Position numbers and translations under genes: made by a program. Below the pieces are notes generated by a model that saw only the letters and a program-made list of their open reading frames with translations, had not been told where the DNA came from and ran no database searches. From Mucidula mucida (Eukaryota; Basidiomycota; Agaricomycetes; Agaricales; Physalacriaceae): 64,000 bases of DNA. Each line of letters opens with the position of its first letter. Positions within the stretch are counted from its first letter, which is position 1. Positions 34,772-47,091 of the stretch are shown here, in pieces. The stretch lies in the NCBI GenBank assembly GCA_015501055.1, contig JADNYV010000016.1:362402-426401 (forward strand), in the 5' to 3' direction.

Positions 34772-35543
34772 ATGTCTTTAAAATCCACCCCACAGCTAGC
34801 TATCGAATCGCATCTGAACACGAATATCGACAATATGGTGAGCTCGTCTGTTCTCCAGTTTACCCCAATACTGATCCTGTCAGACGGACAACCGTCTGCC
34901 ACTCCGTCGCGAGCGAAAGCGAACACTCTCGACGCTCTCCACCGTCTCTGCTCGCTCCTCCAAGGTTTCCGTGCAATCCAAAGCAGATCCCTCGGTGGTC
35001 GTCGCATCGCGGCTCGGACATGAAGATGCCTATGGCGCTTTTGCTCCCACAGCACCCGCTACATCGACGCTGCACCAATTCACAAAGTCGAGCAATAGCG
35101 GAGGTTTCTTCCGCGGACGCTCGCGCCCGACGTTACCGTGGCTCAACTCTTCTGTTTCGCGCGTCGAGAATCCGTGGAACTCTTCCACCATTGATTCGCC
35201 ATCCTCTATTCCATCCATTAGCCGCACTTCGTCCCTCTCCGACACGTCAGAATACACGACTCCACTACCAGATACTCCCTCTGACACCGCATCCCTACAC
35301 AGATTCGTCATGTACCCTAAAAAGCACCACCACCACACGATTCCCACCGCGTTGAACCCTATTCTCGCAGCTTTGGAGCGCAAATCTAAGCTCTGTACCT
35401 TCAAGGCGCATTGCGCTACCTGCGGTAAGCCTGGCAATGATTACCCACGGTGCGGTCGCTGCGGAGAGACGTGGTGCTCGCGGGAGTGCAGAACACACGG
35501 CGGAAAACGACATGTTTGTGTACAGACCAAGGTTATCCATTAA
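34772..35543 (+). CDS. Zinc-finger protein, HIT/MYND-like C-terminus
   Basis: Uncharacterised. Exons 34772-34837 and 34884-35543 join across a 46-bp intron and give about 241 aa. The first 170 residues are Ser/Thr-rich and disordered. The C-terminus has eight Cys/His residues in the order CATCGKPGNDYPRCGRCGE, WCSRECRTHGGKRHVC, the treble-clef pattern shared by HIT and MYND fingers (C-x2-C, C-x2-C, C-x3-C, H-x3-C). Such fingers mediate protein contacts rather than DNA binding. The exon-1 start is supported by the join: only this frame enters exon 2 without a stop. The partner is unknown. Confidence 0.75.
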
Positions 35544-35780
35544 TTACCTCTCGATACTTCATCCAATTATATGTCTTGTGTTATCCGACTAGCTTCTCTA
35601 GGGTTTTACGGACTTTTGTTGCTTTACGCTCATAGACTTACCATATATTGTAGTATTATTCTTCTTGCGCCACCGACCCTCTTGTATACGACATAGCACC
35701 TCGTCCCGGATTGTACGAATGCGATTTCTGTTTTATCCCAAATCCGCCGACTGAATGTCACATTGAGAGATAGAAGTACA

Positions 35781-37370
35781 TCATGTAAATTTAATCTTCC
35801 TGCTAGCGACAGGTGCAGCGCTGGCCGCCAATTTCTGCTGTTGCTCCTGCACTCTTCGCTTAGCAGCCCAAGAAGGGTGGAGAGCTTCAGACTTGGAAGC
35901 ATCTTGTGAACGGGCAGTTCCTGGGCGTGTACTTTCACCGGCTGTGCTCGACGCCCCAGAGCGTTGTCCCCAGCCGGTGTCCGGTCGTTGTGTATGCTGA
36001 CCCACATCACCAACCTTCTTGAACCTTCCTCCTCCCCCACGTCCACCCTGCCCTTCGTTTCGACGCGTCTCCCTCTTCTTATTCGCCTCTGCCTCCACCT
36101 GAGCCTCCTTTTTCTTGTGATTCGCGTTCTTGCCGTACTTTTTCTCCCATATTCTGATCGAACGAAAAATCAGATTCAGATGTAGCTGTCGACGGAGGGA
36201 AAAACATGTAACGCTGAAGGATTTTACTCACGCACGACGTGCACGCTGGCCCCTTCGGTTCTTTTTCTGCTCAATATCGCCTGCTTTTGCTTCGCCTTCA
36301 TCCCAATCAGAGTCATCGTCGGAGCCTTTGATAAATCCGACCGATAGTGAAGGCAGAAACGTCGAAGTGGAAACGCCACTGGGTTTATCCTGCTGTTTCG
36401 CCTTTTTCGTTGGCGGGGACCTTGAAGAAGATGATATCGGATCCTCCTCGCCCTCATTTCCATCTCCATCTGTCGCCCCGTCCTCCTCAAAATCTCCGTT
36501 GAGCGACCCAGACTCCCAGCCGTCGTCCGGTTCACGTTCATCATCTCCAACCGTGCCAGACTCCCAACCGTTCTCGTCAGGGTCACTCAGAGCGTCAGCG
36601 TCCTCTTCATCGCCATCCACAGAAGCCATCTCGACGTCCTCGTCTTCGTCCAGCTTCTTTAATTTAGCGGGCCGGGCTTCTGCATCACCCTCATCGGTAG
36701 CAGGAATCACAACGGCCCGCAGACCGTCTATAATACTCGCGATTTCCAGAGCAAGGATCCGAGAGCTAAGAAGGCGACTTTGCACTTTGGCAGCGGGACC
36801 AGTAGATGCAGACGCAAGGAGATGAGATTGGAGTTCACGTAGAATGGCAGCTTGGATGTGTTCATTTCCCGACAAGAGTTTGTCCTTCATTAGCTTCGAT
36901 TTGAGAGCCGTCCGCGCCAATGCCTCGTGGTCGAGTGCCTACACATGTTGTCTTGAAAAGCAACATAGAAAGTCAACATAAATACCTTGATCTGACTTAG
37001 TTCTAGCTCACAGGCAGCTATAGTGGCAGCATCACTTTGCTTGAGCCTACCGTAGCCTTAGCAGGATATTTCGGAAAAGAGACATTTCGCGCGCACCGTA
37101 GACTCTTTAACTTTTTCACGACTTTTTGTGTTTCAAACGTCTTTGCTTTCTTGGCGACTTTCTTTGCCTCTTTGAGGTCGTGATGCTGATTTTGCAGTCA
37201 TGAGCGAAGCCACTCATCGAGCATGGAACAGCTCTTACAAGTCTGCCGCCAATCTTTGTGCTCAAATCTTTCTACACCGCAAATTAGATGTGAATCGCCT
37301 CTAGAATATGAAAGCCAACCTCTGCCGGCTCATAGCGCTTTCGTTTGCGTCCAATGTTTTCATGAGGCAT
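35781..37370 (-). CDS. bud22: Bud22/SRFBP1-family ribosome biogenesis protein
   Basis: Nucleolar protein needed for early 40S subunit maturation. The ATG at 37370 opens MPHENIGRKRKRYEPAE. Short exons follow: KDLSTKIGGRL, then HHDLKEAKKVAKKAKTFETQ, then a long exon with LSGNEHIQAAILRELQSHLL and LPSLSVGFIKGSDD. The last exon gives KYGKNANHKK and LHPSWAAKRRVQEQQQK. The HHDLKEAKK and HPSWAAKR blocks are diagnostic of the Bud22 domain. The middle is strongly acidic. Usual length and order. The stop lies 118 bp past the end of Prp6 on the same strand. A long antisense open frame over the acidic exon is a shadow. Confidence 0.9.
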
Positions 37371-37488
37371 GGTGGTGGTAAAGCGCTAAAAGGCCGCTTA
37401 CCACTTTAGGACGATCGTCATCAACACGATGAGGCGCAATCTAGCGAACGAAAAGATACAATATATGTACGCAAGATATGCACAGCTA

Positions 37489-40400
37489 CTACTGTAAAGA
37501 ATTCGCGACGAGCTCCAATATCTTTAACGTGCTCTTGCCAACATTAGCCAGATCCTTAGCCACGGATGGCCAGACCATTCCATGATGTGGATCCTCTTTC
37601 ACGCAACTGGCACGAACAACATCCCGGTGTTCCTCCGTCCCGTGCTCCCTCTCAAACTTGAGCCACCACCCCCACAAATCTCCGTCATCGATACGCTGTG
37701 ACACAGCAGCATTCACCGCCCGCTCAAACCATTGTCGCGCCTTCTCAATCTTCCGCTCTGCCCAGAACAAGCGTGCAACCGTATTGATGATCGTCGGATG
37801 AGACTCTGTCTTCTTCATCGCATCAGTAGCGCGCGTCTTCCTCGTCGGGCGAGGCTCGCTCATAATCTGCATCCGCCATAACAATCCCGACGTAGGGCAC
37901 TCCTGCAGCGCACGAGAGAGCATGGCCTTCGCTTGAACAGGCGCGTTCGAACGCTCTTCCACACTTATTGCTTCCGCCCACAGAATCTCGTTCTTGGGAT
38001 TGCTCTGGCGTGCCTTTTCAAGCAATGCGCGAGACTTGATGCTCCGATTGTCCGACTCCTCGAGGCGACTAGCAAGTATCCATAATGCAGGCTCTTTAGG
38101 ACAGGCCTTGCATCCAGCAGTAAGTGCGGCTCTGGCAGCACTCAGATCTTTCCTGGACTGGTATATCTGAGCTTGGATCATGTAAAGCTTCGAAAATCGA
38201 GGGAATTTCTTGATGGCCGTCGCTAGAATATTCAAAGCCTCGTCCACCTGCCCGTGTTGGCGCTCGAAAACAGCAGATTTCATCCAGATCTGGAACGGAA
38301 TTAACTCAAGTGCCGATAAGAGAGAAAGTGCTTACGCGTTCAGTGTTTGAGATCTCCCTCGCGCGCTCAAGAATCTGTCGAGCAGCATGTAGCTCATTAT
38401 TCTCTGCCTCAAGCTTTATAGCGGCCAGCCAGATCTTTTCGCTCGCCTCATTCGCAACGAACGCCCTCTCAAGGATCTCCCGCGCAGCCGGGACATCACC
38501 CAGAAGCCATTTCTCTTTCGCCCGCATCAACCAAAGGTTCTCCGCCTGGGGGCATCTCGCAACAGCTTGACTTAACACCCGATCCAAGTCATCCGGCGTT
38601 CCATGCGCTTTCTCAAGATTAGCGGCCCGTTCCCATAGATCCTTCCTGTCCGGATACACCTTGAGTGCATATGCGAATATAGCCTGAGCAGTGTGGATCA
38701 TGCCTTCCTTTTCGGCAAGGTCAGCATCGCTCTCCCATGTCGCCAGCTGGTCTTCTTCTTCGACTTCCATCGCTACAGTAGCTTTCACGATAGCCTCGCA
38801 GGTCCTCGTCGACCCTTGCTTTTCGCAGTTCTTCGCCTCCCCGAGCCACTGTTCGCGCGTTAAAAGTACCTGATGCTTTCGCAACTGCTGCACTGCCATT
38901 TCTATCGTCTTGTCCACCATCTCAAGCTCCTTGTCACGCTGCTCGAGGGACTTGCTTTCATCAGTGACAGCAATTTGTTCCAAAAGTCGACCCGCAGCAA
39001 TCCAAATCTCGTGAGACGTGGGAATGGCTTTTCGCGCCTTGTTGAGAACAGCCTTCGCACGCTCCGGGGTCTCTGTGCGAGCAAGAGCAAGCCATAGTTC
39101 CACAGACATGGGAATGACTTCCACAGCACGGGATAAAAGAGTCCTAGCATCAGAAACGGATGTTTCAAGACTGACGGTTTCTTTCCAGAGTCGCACAGAA
39201 TTAGGAATATGCTCCAAAGCTGGTAAAGACACATCAGTGACATTGGTCTGGAACCGAATTTGGGCTTACCTTTCCTGAGCACCCGCTTCTTCGCGGGAAC
39301 GTCACCTTCCAAATCAGCAGCAGTGAGCCAAATCTTGACAGATTGCCCGACATGCTGGACCGCATCTGCTAAAATGACCTTTGCGTCGTGATTGTTCTAG
39401 ATTACGGTCAGCCACTGAACAGACGAAGAAAAGAATTACACACATGTAAACGTGCAGCTTCGATCCAAATATCTTCGCTCTTTTGACACTGTTCAGTACC
39501 TTGCATGATGAGTTTTCTGGCTTGCACCATCCGACCCGCATGTTCCTCCAGTGTCGCAGCAGCAATCCAGCCAGGAGCGTGCTTGGGATTGGACTTGATG
39601 AGAGACTCGAACAGCATACGAGCACGCTTGATGTCTCCAATTTCGGCATTGGATTTAATAGCGACACTGTCTAGAGAAGTAAGATAGCCCTTTGGATCCA
39701 CAGACGTTGCAGTGCCTGAAGCTGCAGCAGAAGCCTAAGGTAGGATTGAGAGGATGGTGTATACCAAAGTTTGGAGACATACCTGGTCTAGCTTGAGTCC
39801 GAGAACAGTTTCATTGGCAGCACCGATTTCCAAGAAGTTGGACAGACCACCATCTGCTGGTGTCTGGAACCCGCCATTCTGGTAAAAGAGTCAGAAAGTA
39901 CTCGCAAGGGGGCAATAGGTGTATACCTGTTGTTGTGCCGGGTCAAGGGAGTTTTCGTATTCGCCTCTGCTTCTGTCACCAACAAGGATGCTGTCTGGCA
40001 CCACAAATGCGCGCTCCTCTCTGCGGCGCTTTTTTCGCGTGAGGTTTCCAACTTCTGGTAAGTTTTCCCATTCAGAGTCGGTCACTGCCGATAGTCCACG
40101 CTTCAAATCAGCGAACTGTTGCTGAATCTTTGGACGCTCAGCACGGTGCCGTGCAAGTTCAAGTTGCTCCTGCGCCTCCCTACAAGGAAAGGGTAAAATT
40201 GGAGGCTGCCAAAAAGAGTAAACTGACCTAGGACGAACCTACGCGCTTTCCGTCTGGCATCCATGGCCTCGTCGACCTTTTCGTATATCCGGTCCGCTTC
40301 CTCATCGTCTTGTTCGTATGTTGTTCCGGCAAAGAGACCATATTCATTGTCGGGATCCTGGAATTGATCTGGGTCGACTTCGGCTTCCTCACCTCTACGA

Positions 40401-40657
40401 GCTTGCGCCTCGCTGAGTGCAGCAGTCAGTTAGGACAACAGTCCAATAGGCGAATCAACGCACGCGATGGCTTCTGCCGATGGCCCTTCTCTTGCTGGAC
40501 CGATATCAGACCGTGTTGTGAAACCAGAAGCACTGCGTAATGGTCAGTATTGTGTTGATGATACTGCACTGAGTCCGCACCCTCGACCGAGACCGGCGAC
40601 ATACGATGCCGGCGCAGGCATCGACAAGAATGCCAATTTATTTGGTCTGCCGGACAT
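37489..40657 (-). CDS. prp6: Pre-mRNA splicing factor Prp6/Prp1
   Basis: U5 snRNP component that bridges U5 and U4/U6 in the tri-snRNP. The ATG at 40657 opens [20 protein letters not shown] and the next exons give [11 protein letters not shown], the PRP1 N-terminal domain. [20 protein letters not shown] and [17 protein letters not shown] follow. From about 39700 down to 37489 the protein is a chain of HAT/TPR-like helical repeats with paired aromatic positions (for example [60 protein letters not shown]). About ten short introns. About 910 aa, normal for the family. No break was seen. Confidence 0.93.
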
Positions 40658-40758
40658 CCTAACAGTGTAAATGTACAATGGAGGTCCAATAAGTATTTGT
40701 CGTCGTCCTCGACAATGAACCGTGAGTCACAGATGGTCACGTAACACAATGCATCAGG

Positions 40759-41983
40759 TTAACTCTGTTCCAGCATCATCCATGTAAAGACATCACCACC
40801 AGCGAATGGAACTAGTTCAGAACCCAAACTATCTGCATCGGGTAACCAGTCCATCCAAGGTCTCCAAGCTTCACTAATTGCACTCTCTATACTATCCAGT
40901 TCATCACTAAATTTCTTCCTATCGCGGGCCCACCACTGATTCCCCTTCATACTTCGCATGAACGCGCAATAATGTCCGACAATGATAAGGGCGCGCGGTT
41001 GTCGTTGCTGCAACAATGTAAAGAATGATTCGGATATGAACACGAGCCATGTAAAGGCCGTATAAACCTGGTGTTCGGGATATGACGACGCCACCCAGGC
41101 TAGCCGGAGATGTTGAATGGCCATCTCATAGGCATTCAAAACAGAAGCATCCTCAAGTTCACCGGCATCGGGGACGCCAGACGCGGGATCGCAGAGTGTA
41201 GATAATGATTTCGGGAAGCGGGAAGGCCCATTCATGTCAAGCATGATACCTGTAGAAATGAACCTGTGCGTAGAAGCAAAGAGAGCCATCAATGGCGCCA
41301 CGGCGCCTGAGTGGAGAGCGTCCCATCCGCTTTTTACAGCTGAAGGAGTACCGCGGGATACCTCTAGCCAATCGCTGCTTTGGTATACACAAGGCGACGT
41401 CGCGAATCCGTATATCGATGTAAGGACACAAGTGATGATGGTGATGTGGTGCTCAGCACCGGGAGGTAAGATATGAGGCATCATACGCATTGCTTGACTG
41501 TGATGACTTGCAGCAGCGTAAGCGTACTTCGCAGCGGAGGATTCCGATTCGTGCAGATAATAGAGATGAAGGGCAGAGAAGGCAAGTACAGAGTGCAGCA
41601 TAGACGCACTATTGGTGGAGAATATCAAATCCGGTACGACGTGTTTCCACACATGTAGAACCTCAGGTTCTTCATAGAGAGTGTGACATGCATAATTCGC
41701 GTAGTGGTTCATGAGCTCCAAGGACATGAAATCAAGCTGATGCGAGGAGGTCAGGAGAATGGGAGGCAATGCAGGCGCTTCAGATGTCCCATTCGCTGGC
41801 TCTTTCCATATACACTCTATGTTCCGATTGGAACAATTCGTGCATACTGGAGTCAGCTCATCGCACTACTTTCTCCGGTTCAAAAAACAGTATACAGAGC
41901 TACAAGACGCGTACCTTGACTTTGCGTTTGCGACACGTCCTACATCCAGTGCGCGACTTGGTGTGAGGGTGTATGGGAGCCAT
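40759..41983 (-). CDS. Zn(II)2Cys6 transcription factor
   Basis: Fungal binuclear-cluster regulator, nuclear. Exon 1 (41983-41915) and exon 2 (41865-40759) join across a 49-bp GT-AG intron that falls inside the cluster. The join gives C14-x2-C17-x6-C24-x6-C31-x2-C34-x6-C41 with the basic stretch RKRKVK between Cys17 and Cys24, an exact match to the family pattern. The acceptor used is the AG just before TGC-GAT-GAG; the later AG would destroy the cluster. The remaining 350 residues resemble the fungal transcription factor middle homology region (SMLHSVLAFSALHLYYL, AYEMAIQHLRLAW). About 391 aa, shorter than many members. Its target genes are unknown. The start faces the RTA1-like gene 720 bp away. 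Confidence 0.9.
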
Positions 41984-42702
41984 GACGGTTCGGCGGCAAG
42001 TTCGACATGCCAGGACATGCCGCGGCGGCACGATTACGATCGATTTTCATACTTTTCAACTCAACGCTCATGGCGACTCTCCTAAAACCGAGCTTTGGAA
42101 ACCGCTGGCCGGCAAGCTGCGGTGAAACACAGCACGCTTTATTGAAACTGAGCTATTCTCGGCTTTTGGATAGCTATCAATACATGGCGTTTCTCCAACT
42201 CCATAATCTGAATATTGCTGTACCCTGGCACCATCTGTCATATCGGTTCTTTCATCAAAATACGGTGCTGCGTCGGGGACTCATCACCGTCGAAGGACCC
42301 CTTTACGCAAGTCCAAAACGTCAGCGCATCTTGGACTACTGAAAGTCCTTTCCAAGTTCGCTTGCGGTCTTATGCTAGTCTGTATCTTCCAAGTATCTTC
42401 CAAGGCTCAAGAATTCACCTTACCAGGAGGCCACACCAAGCTGAACTTCGCGATTTACTCCTGGAATTAAAGTCTGGTGGTAACGTTACGTTGACCATTA
42501 TGCGTTGTTCATTATGCTACTGATAGGGCGCAGCAACACGTATTGCGTCGGCGAGAGTTACCAGCGATGCAGTGAACATGTGGCACGTGATCTCGGATTC
42601 GCGCGCATTCGGGCTCGCTGTAACGCTACGAATGCGAGTTGGGCTTTTTAGGTACGGGAACGTCGAAATGGAACTCAAAATCACTTGAAACTCTCTTGCA
42701 TC
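41984..42702. other. Divergent intergenic region
   Basis: Between the Zn2Cys6 factor (-) and the RTA1-like gene (+). A frame at 42007-42342 has no recognisable family. The region could hold shared control sites; CGG-N-CCG half sites are not obviously paired. Confidence 0.45.
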
Positions 42703-43838
42703 ATGGCCGACGATTCTGATAACTTCCAACTGTACCGGTATGGCAACGTTGGATACTCCTGACTCGTATTCAACGTCTCCAGATACACACCCTCAGTGGT
42801 GGCTGCCGCCATCTTTGCTGTAATATTCTTTGGCGCTGGCGTTGTCCATGGTGTGCAGATTATCCGAACGAAAGGATGGTACTTTACAGCTATGTTGATT
42901 GGCACATTAAGCATGTTCTCCTTTTTCGTTGAATTATGAAAGACGCTGACCATTCTTTGACCAGTGGAAGGCATTGGTTATGTTGGAAGAATAATTTCAC
43001 ACAACAATCCTCAGTCTCTTGGGCCTTACATTTTGCAATCCCTATTGATCCTCCTCGCGCCCGCTCTCTTTGTGCGTCTTTACTGCTTGAGCTTCCTGTT
43101 CGACGCTCATCCTATTCGTAGGCTGCCAGTATATACGTTGTTCTTGGCCGAGTTATCGTCTCTCTTGATGCTCAGAGACTGTCGCTCATCCGCGTGAACT
43201 GGTTGACGAAATTTTTCGTTACTGGAGACGTCCTCAGTTTCCTCATCCAGGCTGCTGGTGCGTATAGCTGTTGTAATTCAACTCACCTTCGTATCTTGAT
43301 TCATGCATCCTCAGGTGGTGGACTCATGGCCCAGTCTGGTTCTGAGGACCTGGGCAAGACGGTCAGTCGTGGTTTAGAGTATACTAGTCAGCGTCTCTAA
43401 TGCTGCCAACTCCCAGGTGGTTATGATCGGGCTCGCCGTACAGGTCGTATGGTTTTCCTCGTTCGTCATAGTATCTACGGTCTTCCATCTCCGTATGCGC
43501 CGCTATCAAGTTCCTTCACGTCAGACGCGCTGGACGCATCTTATGTATTTGCTGTATATCGCCAGTGCTCTGATCTTGATTCGGTCCGTATTCCGAATCA
43601 TTGAGTTCTCTGGAGGAAACGACGGAGTCCTAATGAGAAATGAAGTGGTCAGTCCTTGCCTCGCAACTGACAACGATCCCTCTGACGTTCGTTACAGTGG
43701 CTGTACGTCTTTGACGCGGCTCTGATGACGATTGTTGTTGTACTGTTCAACGTTTTCCACCCACCTGCTTTCCTGAAAGAAATGTCGCAATACACTGAAG
43801 CCCTAGTACTGAAGGAGCGCCTTACGGCTGGATACTAA
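42703..43838 (+). CDS. RTA1-like seven-helix membrane protein
   Basis: Member of the RTA1/lipid-translocating exporter family, fungal seven-helix proteins linked to drug and sphingoid-base resistance. Exon 1 gives MADDSDNFQLYR; the rest gives YTPSVVAAAIFAVIFFGAG, MEGIGYVGRI, LQSLLILLAPALF and VVVLGRV-like sequence. NWLTKFFVTGDVLSFLIQAAGG, IRSVFRIIEFSGG and LMTIVVVLFNVFHPPAFL follow. These are the family blocks in order. About seven introns. The second intron (42911-42964) must use a GCATGT donor to make the conserved M/E-x-[IV]-GY. Any GT donor there shifts the frame. About 290 aa, the usual length. The plasma membrane is the expected site. Confidence 0.92.
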
Positions 43839-44141
43839 ACTAGATACCCTTGCTCTACGTAGGACCTGTAGATAGATTCAGGTTACTCGGACTTGTACCA
43901 TCCTGCTATCCGGACTCAATGCTGTTTTTCATACCAGAATATATCCTATATTCTATATTGTCTACGCTTTGGCTGGTTTGAAACTTGCAGCTGCATTGGG
44001 GCATGAGAATGCCTTTTACAATCCATCATATCGATGGCGGAGGAGAATCTTCTTTCAGTTAATTACTAATTTCAATTTCCAATTCCAAAACCCAAGTTAA
44101 GTCACTATGCCCATCTCTCTTGTCCTCCTACCACGACGTCC
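43839..44141. other. Short intergenic region
   Basis: 3' UTR of the RTA1-like gene and promoter of the next plus-strand gene. AT-rich; no repeat or coding frame. Confidence 0.5.
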
Positions 44142-45035
44142 ATGGAATCGATAGACTTGCACACTCTCGCCAGCTCTCTACCCAACGCACACCAGAATGC
44201 AGAGGCTGAGCTCACGAATAATTTTAAAGGTGAGTACTGTGGCTCCCTTTTATTATCTGAACTGACAGACGCGGTGCGATAGCGGCTGCCTTAAGCATTA
44301 CAACGTTGTACCGGTCCTCAAAGGAAGCATCAAAGAGGGCGTACAGCGCCGGCTACACTGCGGCATGTCAAGACCTCATGCAGATGATACAGCAGGGTGT
44401 GTCGTCAGATGGAAACGGTATGACTGTTGGACGGGTTATGGATTGGCTTGACGCCCGCTTGGACGCGGTCAAGTCCAGGGAAGAAGAGGAGCTCGAAGAT
44501 GAAGAGACTACTCGTAGAAAGCAAACAGCAAAGCCAAAGGAGCGAGTGCGTTGTCAAGCTCTGCTTTAGCTCCCTGCCACTGACCGTCCTGTTCAGGCGC
44601 CATCCCCTCCGGAACAGCCGGCACCCGCTCCGTCAACCAGCGCCAGCGACCAGGTATGCATTCTTCTGTACCTTTTGGACATATCACTTACCCTTTAACC
44701 AGACCTCATGGTCACGCCCGCAACGGCGATCACCTCAGCCTACGTCTCCGTCACCCCCTCCAACCCGGAGTCTGCGCGCGCACAAAGCGAGGCCACCGCC
44801 GACAGTTCCCTTGGACTATCCTTTCACTTTCGGAGCCGATGAAAACCAGCCAACCCATCTTACTCCCTTCCCCTCTGGAGTAGGCTTAAAACGGCGACAT
44901 GCCATGATCACCATGCTTGACCCGACCGCTTCATCCTCCTCATCCCCGCTTGGTCACGCGTCTGGTGGCCGCCGACGTACTAGGAGCTCTGCAATGGATA
45001 TAGAAGAGGACGATCGGCCCCGCAAGAGGAGATAG
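44142..45035 (+). CDS. Conserved hypothetical nuclear-type protein
   Basis: Not recognised. Four exons: 44142 to about 44230, then to 44545, a short one and a last one ending at the TAG at 45033. The start MESIDLHTLASSLPNAHQNA is followed by a helical segment with AALSITTLYRSSKEASKRAYSAGY split by an intron, then GRVMDWLDARLDAVKSREEEELEDE. This looks like a compact folded N-terminal domain. The rest is Pro/Ser-rich (PSPPEQPAPAPS), ends with basic-acidic clusters GGRRRTRSS and RPRKRR, and so carries a likely nuclear localisation signal. Introns are all near 50 bp and join in phase. No catalytic motif is seen. Confidence 0.72.
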
Positions 45036-47091
45036 GATGGCATTCCCACCTGTCCCACCCCATATAATAATGCCCACTCACTTGTGTTACTGTATCCTCT
45101 ACAATCATTTTTTCTTTTCATAACACTCTTCTCGTACCATTACAAGAACATGTACATCAGGCATTTATGACTTACATATATGATTTTTTCTTCTGTGCAC
45201 AATCAAATTTATCTCTCTCGCTGCTTCCGTGTTTTGAGGTGCGCCGCTCATGTGTCCCACTGGTTCTCGTCTTGCCATTGATGTCTCTCGGTTGCAGGTC
45301 TCCCTACGAATCTCGACATCACACCTTTACTGATGAATCATTGTGGCAAATAGAACAGTTGTTGCTGCCCCCGCATTTGTATGGGTTTGGTGACCGCTGT
45401 TGGTTCCGGTAGATGCTGTGGGATCCGTGTTCCTCGAGGTTGATACGTCGGTATCTCTCTGTGACTCCAAAGATGGTCGTACAACGGATTCGCGACAGGG
45501 CTGCTCTCAAACAATGCTTCATGTGTCGCGTTACCTCGATATCCGACCAAACATGTTTTCCGCCCATCAGAACAACGGATCCTACATACATATACTGTAG
45601 TTGCACGCGTCGCCTCGGTCGCGATTGCGTACGCTCTTTGGGTCTCGACAGTCAGCGGCGAGTTGAAAAGCATTGATTATGATGTGCTAGATGATTCAGG
45701 CGAATCATACTGGTACAGAATTCCTTCCCCGAGTTGCTCGTGTCATACTCTGGACTGTAAGCGTGCCGTCTTTTTTCCCTTCTACTTAGTCTTCTGCAGC
45801 CAAGGGACGTTCCTTCTCTGATCACGTGAACGAACGCCCAATAACTTACGCAATGATAGCCTGGCGAGGGCGGCTCTACATAGTAGTTGCGGCAGGGGGC
45901 CCCTACCCGTTGGGGTCTGTTAACTTGGAACTTTGGATTGTGTTGGGGGTTATTTGTCCTGCTGCCAAATCCAGCGATCTGAAAGCGCTGAATGAGCCTC
46001 ACGAATCGCTCCTTCGAATTCTGTACACTAAGAAACATATCTTCAATGGATTGTCATATTGATTCACTCTTGCCAAGTCTTGAGCTTAATAATTGGTTTG
46101 GACGTAGAACACACCATGAATAGCAAGTATATCGGTCAAAATGGACAGGGGAACAACGATAGGAGACATCATAATAGAGATAGCAAATGCAGTCGTGATT
46201 TTATGTTGAATCTACCACTCCTTACCTCTACCGGACGCGACGCGTCGACAAGATTGAAGCAGCGCGAACGAGAAGACTGAATTTGGCAAGCAGGACAAAC
46301 AACCCCCAACGCAATCCAAAGCTCCAAGTAAACAGACCCCAGCGGGTAGGCTGCTCTCACGGAATACGCCGAGTGGGGCCCCCTGAGTATTGTCTCGTGA
46401 ACTCGACACGCACTATAGAGCCTGGTTCTAGGGCGGGGCAACCCAAGTTCGGCAGGAATTTAAAACTCCGCCTAGATGCCGGTCCTAAGCCGTAGGCTGC
46501 CGTAGTAGTAGTACTGGAGATTGCACATATCGCTACCAATACTTATGCACAAGATGAACGAGATTTTGCCCTAGTGTTTCTTTGAAGACTTCATACTGCT
46601 GTCTCTCAACAAAATGTACACCTACTCTCGTCAAGGCCGCAGTCATTCCAGCTACATACAATCTTCCTTTCCTCCCGTGTAATTTGGGACTCATCCCAGT
46701 AATTCTACCTCAGCAAATCCCATTCCATGCAGTTTCCAGGTCTGCACCTCTTCAATGGTTGATATTATTGCACTTTGTCGTACTCGAGCTAGAAGGCGCT
46801 TTGCTCGCAGCGGCAAGCATGTCGGCTTGTGAGCAAGACCCTGAACCTGGGTTGCCCATAAAACCCCCGCCCTTGAAACCAGTCTAACGCAATGATGAAG
46901 TCGAAAACGCTGAGTGCTGAGCAGGGATCTTGCATCAAGTGTATCATTTTGTCGAATTAGCCCACATGACGTTGATACTACAAAGTCATAAACGCGGAGC
47001 CAAATACTCGAGACGACGATAAATGGTCAGTCATTGTCAATATTTCTACCAATCGTCGCAATATGTCAAGCAGCTAAACGACGTTTGGTGC
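45036..47091. other. Gene-poor region with an inverted repeat
   Basis: About 2 kb without a credible gene. A plus-strand frame without start near 45600-45775 reads like a worn coding piece (helix-like ASVAIAYALW, then acidic SIDYDVLDDSGES). An imperfect inverted repeat occupies 45892-46388. The neighbouring DNA on both sides is otherwise unremarkable. Confidence 0.5.
45892..46388. repeat. Imperfect inverted repeat, arms about 83 and 107 bp
   Basis: Left arm about 45892-45974 (+). Right arm about 46282-46388, reverse complement. The arms share CAGGGGGCCC, then CTACCCG[CT]TGGGGTCTGTT, ACTTGGA[AG]CTTTGGATTG and GTTGGGGGTT, then TTTGTCCTGCT and CCAAAT[CT]CAG, with only scattered differences. The left arm lacks about 24 bp after the GGGGGCCC block. 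The loop between arms is about 307 bp. It resembles the ends of a decayed DNA transposon or two inverted copies of one older sequence. No transposase is visible. Confidence 0.7.

Noticed and set aside
36130..36825. Long plus-strand Ser-rich open frame of 231 codons
   Set aside because: It is antisense to the acidic exon of Bud22. GA-rich coding repeats give long Ser-rich shadows on the other strand, and there is no family match.
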